This document shows positions 58,513 to 64,000 of a DNA stretch of 64,000 nt, one piece after another. The DNA lies in assembly GCF_051014685.1 (NCBI RefSeq), contig NC_135048.1, positions 30,093,043 through 30,157,042 of the forward strand. Reading direction: 5' to 3'. Both the position numbers and the translations under genes were made by a program. Source of the stretch: Ptiloglossa arizonensis (taxonomy: Eukaryota > Arthropoda > Insecta > Hymenoptera > Colletidae). Under the pieces are notes generated by a model that ran no database searches, was not told the origin of the DNA, and saw only the letters and a program-made list of their open reading frames with translations. The stretch's first letter is position 1. Each line of letters opens with the position of its first letter.

Positions 58513-58928
58513 TCCACGGTGCACATGATCAAACACACGGGATCAGGATCGGCGTCGTCGCGCCGCAAAGCGGTCGATTGCAACGTCCATCTCGCCGAAG
58601 ATCAAACGCCTAATGGCGCGGGGCGAGATCTCGTTCGAATCGATCTTGGCGGGCGTGTCCCGAGCGGCTACGAGACGGACGGGACTACGAGCGTGCGAGA
58701 ATCGGGGCTTAACGCGCGCACGTAGTCCGCGCGTGTCGCATACCGTAGCGACGGGCGTCGAGCATATGCGTGCGTCACAGGGAACGTTAACGGCAATTAT
58801 CACCCTAACCAAAATGCTACAGAACGTCCCCGCCGGGAGCGAGGGTCGCGGCAATTGCAGTCGCGTGCACACACGCGTGCGCGCATGCAACATCGCGGGC
58901 TGTGACCAACTACCGGGGACGCAACATG
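58513..58928. other. CG-rich single-copy spacer
   Basis: Open frames on both strands cover this segment (58613-59092 plus, 58543-59019 minus). Both extend into the satellite that follows, and neither has a domain. A purine/pyrimidine-alternating stretch (CACACACGCGTGCGCGCATG, 58866) could adopt Z-DNA. Confidence 0.45.
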
Positions 58929-59960
58929 TACTGAGAGACGATGGAGAGATGTCATCTGGATCGAGAAGAATATCGACTGCTTCGAGTGATTCTTCAAAAC
59001 AATTAGCAATTATTGACATCTACTCAGCTCCTTATAGTAAGTGTAAAGTATTGTTGATGATTGTGTGCATTTTCGATATTTTGTATTTGTGAGAACTGGT
59101 ACTGAGAGACGATGGAGAGATGTCATTTGGATCGAGAAGCATATGGACAGTTTCGAGCGATTTTTCAAAACAATTAACAATTATTGGCATCTACTCAGCT
59201 TCTATTAGTAAATATAGAGTATTGTTGATGATCATGTGCATTTTCGATATTTTGTATTTGTGAGAACTAGTACTGAGAGACGATGGAGAGATGTCATCTG
59301 AAGCGAGAAGAATATCGACTGCTTCGAGCGATTCTTCAAAACAATTAACAATTATTGACACCTACTCAGCTCTTCGTAGTAAGTATAGAGTATTGTTGAT
59401 GATTGTGTGCATTTTCAATATTTTGCAATTGTGAAAACTAGTACTGTGCACGCTGGAAAGATGTCATCTGGATAGCTTCGAGCGATCCTTCAAAACAATT
59501 AACAATTATTGACATCTACTCAGCTCCTTATAGTAAGTATAGAGTACTCTTGATGATCGTGTGCATTTTCGATATTTTGCAATTGTGAGAACTAGTACCG
59601 TGCACACTGGAGAAATGTCATCTGGATCGAGAAGAATATCAACAGTTTCGAGCGATTATTAATTGGTCGATTAATACAAAATGATTAGCATTTCCTAACA
59701 TCTACTCAGCTTCTTATAATAAGTATAGAGTACTCTCGATGATCATATGCATTTTTGATATTTTGCGATTGTGAGTACTGTGCACACTGGAAAGATGTCA
59801 TTTGGATCGAGAAGAATATTGACAGCTTCGAGCGATTCTTCAAAACAATGAATAATTATTGACATCTACTCAGCTCCTTATAGTAAGTATAGATTATTGT
59901 CGATGATCGTATACATTTTCCATATTTTGCAAGTATGAAAATTAATACTGTGCACAAGTC
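58929..59960. repeat. Satellite, 171 bp monomer, six copies
   Basis: TACTGAGAGACGATGGAGAG, ATGTCATCTGGATCGAGAAG, TTCGAGCGATTCTTCAAAAC, AACAATTATTGACATCTACT, CAGCTCCTTATAGTAAGTAT and GTGCATTTTCGATATTTTG recur. Units start at 58929, 59100, 59271, 59442, 59596 and 59775, mostly 171 bp apart. From the fourth copy the unit start changes to ACTGTGCACACTGGA. Confidence 0.93.
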
Positions 59961-60073
59961 CAAGAAATCCCACGAGACAGTAGAGGGCTTCGATCTATCT
60001 CATTCGATCTCGATACGTCTCTATTTTTTTTGTCATTTCCAACTAATTATGCGTGACTGGTAAAAAGTAATAG

Positions 60074-60240
60074 TACACTACGGTCAAAAAAATATATACA
60101 ACAATGTGTGTCCTTTGCACTCTCACCGATTAGACCCGTGTTCCTTCCATGAGATTTTTTGTCAGTCGTGCGCAGTACTTGCAACGACGTTCGACAGAGC
60201 GCGCTGTGATCGCTACACGTTAAGTGCACTTATCGCGTTG
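60074..60240 (+). mobile_element. Tc1-like terminal repeat and leader, truncated
   Basis: TACACTACGGTCAAAAAAAT at 60072, with ATATACA following, matches the layout of Tc1-type ends (TA, then CA.T.C.GGTCAAAAA). The 165 bases that follow are CG-richer than the array to the left. No matching inverted end and no transposase frame can be found to the right, so only one end remains. It need not belong to the same element as the fragment at 745. Confidence 0.4.
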
Positions 60241-62127
60241 GGTCGTACGAGATTGTGCTAACTTTATTGCCTTGGGTCATTTTCAATTCATTCTCACAAT
60301 AAATCTGTTTCCTGTAATTAAAGGTATCACATTATAACTAGATTATGCAAGGTATTGTTAACAGATATCATTGGATTATAGTGTATCTCATACATATCTC
60401 AGTTGTCTCGTTGTAGGATAAATTTGACACACGATTATCACACGACACTTTCATCTAAACATTTCGAATATATAATACATCTATAGAATGAATATCTTTG
60501 ATAATTCGAATACGGTGAGAGGATTGGTCCGAGTTAAACCCCTAATAGTGGCGAATACTAGTAGCTAGATATATCTATACGTCGTAATCTCCAATCGATG
60601 GGATTATAGATGAAATCCTCAGTACGCTGCAGCGCGGAACTCACGCTCGAAAGGTGATTTTCAAAGTGTCGATACATTTGTTCGTAACTGTCGCACCTAT
60701 AAAGTTAACGTTACGCATCTACCAGCTCTGTACGCAGATCTTTGTTCGATGCACCTGTAGCATGAAAGAAAACAAAGTAAAAGAATAACCGTCCCATTTA
60801 TTCTAATATCAATTACTCCCAGGAATAATCTACCCAATAGAAAAAGGTCTCGACGTAGAAATCGTGAAGGTTGTAAATTTCCACGACTTTTACAATCCCT
60901 TGATTATTTCGACCAATTTAAGTTGCCCGGAGTTTTCTATTAATTTGTATTTATTCACGAAAATTATTCCCCCTCCGGATAAAATCTTTTCTTCTCCTCG
61001 TAAAATTGTAGTGTTTGAATTACTGGCGCTCGTTTCGCGATAAAATGGCGGTTACTCGAGGGTACTTTATACTTCTAGTGACTTTACCTGCTATGTAAAC
61101 ACAGCGACACGCTCGGACAGATGTGTGAACCGGGCTCGCTCGTCGACCGGCTCTCACCGTACGATTATTTTCACTCGGCCGGCGTCGCGTGACGATTGTC
61201 CGGAAATCTTTAAATAACCCATAACCTTCCAACCGAGGGCACGGTGAAAATGTGTCTGTTCGTGATAACGATATCGCTCGTCGGGCCTGCACGAAAATGG
61301 ACTCGGAACGCGTGCCTCGCCACGGCGAAATCTCAATCTCTTCGGAGCTTACTCTCCCCCCCCCCCCCCCCCCCTCTCCACACCGGCCCTCTCTTTCGTC
61401 GCTGAATTTCGTTCGAGTGGACGAAGCAAGTACGGTTGAGTGCTGCACCTCCGAGCGATTTTCACTTGTTTTATTCCTCGAGTAGCATAATCTACTTATA
61501 ATATACGTGCGCGGTGTGTTATTACCCTCACTCGTGGCGTGTATGAACACAAAGAGAAATTTGCACTTGATAGGAAATAAAGTTCCCTTCGAATACACAA
61601 CACCGCGATGCATAATACTTTCTAACATCGTCAGATTTCCACCGATACTATTTTTCTTGCTGTGCACAGTGGTACGAAAGTCGTGGTACCACGGGGAGAT
61701 TCTATTGAGTAATAAAATTGCGACTTAAGCTGTGACCGGTGTTACGGATGATTCCGTTACAGATGTTTAAAGAGTCTTTCGGGCACCTTGAGAACGCCCG
61801 AACAGGTAAACATTGATTGTAAATAGCACCTGACGATATATTCTATAAGAAAAGAATCACAGTAGCCACCTGCAGTGATATCCGTAATGCTAGTCATCGG
61901 TCAGGTGCACTAGACTGATTTTCAATTGTTTTTTTTTAATACAATTTTGTTATTGTTTACTTTCGTCTTATTTCGAGCCATGAAATATTTTTCACTTCAT
62001 TTATGTTACAAATTTTGGTCCATGGTTTATACAGGTACAATTAGTTGCACGTGTAAAATAAATCGACCTGTAAATGTATTTTTTTCGAAAACGAAGTCAG
62101 GTATCATGAATTTTTACCCACGGTGTA
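60241..62127. other. Single-copy stretch with a 19-base poly-C tract
   Basis: AT-rich to 61000, CG-rich 61020-61500 with C19 at 61356-61374. The minus frame 61020-61667 (215 codons) reads the C-run as glycines and has no domain. 61500-62127 is AT-rich. No gene or RNA is recognised. Confidence 0.45.
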
Positions 62128-63292
62128 TAATAGGTTGTTCAATAAGTTTTGTCGTTTGATAAAATTTATTGAACAGTATTTACTAGGTTGCTCAATAGAG
62201 AAGGTACATACTAGGTTGTTCAATGAGTTTTGTCGTTCGATAAAACTTACTGAACGGTACTATATAGTATAGTATTGTTCAATGTTCGCTAGACCGTTTT
62301 ATAATTTTTATAGTATAGTATTATATAGCACAGTACTGTTCAACGTTCGATAGAACCTTTTATAAGTATTATAGTATAGTACTATATATCATAGTACTGT
62401 TCAACGTTCGATAGAACCTTTTATAAATTTTATAGTATAGTATTATATAGCATAGTACTGTTCAACGTTCAATAGAACGTTTTATAAGTTTTATAGTATA
62501 GTACTCTATAGCATAGTACTGTTCAACGTTTCATAAAGCGTTTGATAAGTTTTATAGTATAGTACTATATAGCATAGTACTGTTCAACGTTCCATAGAGC
62601 GTTTGATAAGTTTTATAGTATAGTACTATATAGCATAATACTGTTCAACGTTCACTAGAGCGTTTTATTAGTTTTATAGTATAGTACTCTATAGCATAGT
62701 ACTGTTCAACTTTCAATAGAACGTTTTATAAGTTTTATAGTATAGTACTCTATAGCATAGTACTGTTCAATATGCGATAGAGCGTTTTACAATTTTTATA
62801 GTATATTACTATATAGCATAGTACTGTCCAACGTTCGATAGAGCGTTCCATAAGTTTTATAGTATGTTACTATATAGCATAGTACTGTTCAACGTTCGAT
62901 AGAGCATTTCATAAATTTTATAGTATAGTACTATATAGCATAGTACTGTTCAACGTTCGATAGAACCTTTTATAAGTTTTATAGTATAGTACTATATAGC
63001 ATAGTACTGTTCAACTTTCAATAGAACGTTTTATAAGTTTTATAGTATGATACTATATAGCATAGTACTGTTCAACGTTCAATAGAGCGTTCGATAAGTT
63101 TTATAACATAGTACTATATACCATAGTACTGTTCAACGTACGATAGAGCGTTTTATAAATTTTATAGTATAGTACTATATAGCATAGTAGTGTTCAACGT
63201 TCGCTAGAGCGTTTTATAATTTTTATAGTATAGTACTATACAGTATAGTATCGTTTCATCGAACGATAAAACTTATCGAGCAACCTATTATG
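62128..63292. mobile_element. Hairpin-family MITE expanded by an internal 61 bp satellite
   Basis: The left end TAGGTTGTTCAATAAGTTTT, GTCGTTTGATAAAA and the right end, read as reverse complement, TAGGTTGCTCGATAAGTTTT, ATCGTTCGATGAAA are terminal inverted repeats flanked by TA. A partial second left end lies at 62193 and 62212. Inside, about sixteen 61 bp units (TACTGTTCAACGTTCGATAG, AGCGTTTTATAAGTTTTATA, GTATAGTACTATATAGCATAG) run from about 62270 to 63240, with the TTCAACG core at 62339, 62400, 62461 and 62522. Unit words resemble the MITE arm itself. There is no reading frame. Confidence 0.85.
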
Positions 63293-64000
63293 TATTATAT
63301 CTTTTTCAGTCTTTGGGTCAGTCGAACACAGCACCGTTTACTTTTCGTGTAAATTTGAGACCCCTGGCCCAGACACTGGCCCCACTCCGCAACGGGGACT
63401 GACTAATCAAGGTTGTCCCGAAATCTGTAGCTCGTGCCTATTACGCTCGTGCTCGCTAATGATCCATGCGTTCCCTTGTGCAGGTGTCAGCAATTATAGC
63501 CGTTGACTAAATGGTCCCGACATCATCCCTCGGGGATAAGCCGGTTGGTCAGCCTCCCGTTCAGCGCAACCGCGCACGTACGTGTAGCTCAACAAGTCAA
63601 ATAAGATCCCTGTTCTCGGGTCGACATCGATCCTTGCCATCCTTCCGTGGTCACGTTTCTTTTGACACGTTGACACGGTGGTCACTGGTCACCAGGAATA
63701 GAAACGTACAACGTTCGGGTAAACCGCAGTACTTGTAAACTTCTATACAACGTCATTAGAAATACTATACTGCGAGTAAATCGAACAATCGTGTGTCGCG
63801 TTCGGTTGAACAGGGTTCATAGGTCTCGAAGCTTCTGCTTATCACTGCATTGATCTAGATATCAGGAACAGAATTATCTACCTTTCAACAACCACTCTCT
63901 GAAGGATGGTCTGACTAGGAATAAGTAGGATTAGTCTTCTATTTGCATTTGAAACATCGAGATTGGATGACGAGGACACTGATTCAATCGAAAAGAAGTT
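63293..64000. other. Single-copy stretch to the window edge
   Basis: CG-moderate. A good-looking splice acceptor (TTCCCTTGTGCAG, ending 63483) is followed by stops in all three frames within about 27 bases, so a coding exon cannot start there. Frames at 63494-63738 on both strands have no domain. Nothing else is recognised. Confidence 0.45.

Noticed and set aside
61020..61667. 215-codon minus frame
   Set aside because: It crosses a C19 run as poly-Gly and shows no motif or domain.
61740..61910. Weak inverted similarity (GACCGGTG.TTACGGAT against its reverse complement)
   Set aside because: Only short pieces pair and spacing differs between arms, so chance is likely.
63471..63484. Splice-acceptor-like TTCCCTTGTGCAG
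   Set aside because: All three frames hit stops within about 27 bases and no donor or exon content follows.
1..64000. Telomeric TTAGG arrays
   Set aside because: No run of the insect telomere repeat was found on either strand.

Overview
This window is non-coding, repeat-packed eukaryotic nuclear DNA. I found no protein-coding gene, rRNA, tRNA or CRISPR array that I can support. The best guess for the source is an insect, probably hymenopteran. The reasons are unique spacers visibly rich in CG dinucleotides next to very AT-rich arrays, many GA/CT microsatellites, mariner/Tc1-type miniature elements, and worn non-LTR retrotransposons. The assignment is an inference from style; no diagnostic gene is present.

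The layout is a mosaic. Some 25 tandem arrays, nearly all with their own private monomer, alternate with 0.3-3 kb of single-copy sequence. Main arrays: 2.1-2.9 kb (about 160 bp), 4.5-5.1 kb (197 bp x3), 6.0-8.35 kb (higher-order 602 bp), 9.6-10.35 kb (172 bp), 11.56-12.79 kb (156 bp with a strong foldback), 13.85-14.57, 17.15-17.73, 18.2-19.35 (171 bp), 20.15-22.44, 23.87-24.83, 25.31-26.1, 26.34-26.77, 28.34-29.04, 31.15-31.88 and 32.83-33.62 (both 32 bp), 36.68-37.92, 38.86-39.33, 39.45-40.11, 41.98-42.78, 45.06-46.01, 48.56-49.51, 51.38-52.31, 53.03-54.11 (80 bp), 57.64-58.51, 58.93-59.96 (171 bp) and 62.13-63.29 kb (61 bp).

Mobile-element remains lie between and inside the arrays. They are: a 380 bp foldback element (224-606); a Tc1-like transposase N-terminus with stops (745-882); an APE-type endonuclease fragment (14600-14815, plus); a reverse transcriptase fragment with an FVDD active-site motif (23270-23574, minus); a hAT-like non-autonomous element (29320-29715); a mariner-type MITE (34246-34380); a hairpin MITE family ending in TAGGTTGTTCAATAAG (33934, 39752, 62128); and a Tc1-like terminal repeat (60074).

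The CpG-rich unique blocks (3-4, 24.9-25.3, 27.3-28.3, 29.8-30.9, 44.0-44.6, 49.7-51.3 and 54.1-54.7 kb) could hold promoters or 5' exons of a gene with long introns. The best single hint is a GA-rich stretch ending in a consensus splice donor at 50326/50327. The most interesting signal is that the 62-63 kb array is a MITE whose interior has expanded into a 61 bp satellite between intact terminal inverted repeats. A smaller case of MITE sequence carried inside array monomers lies at 39.7-40.1 kb.
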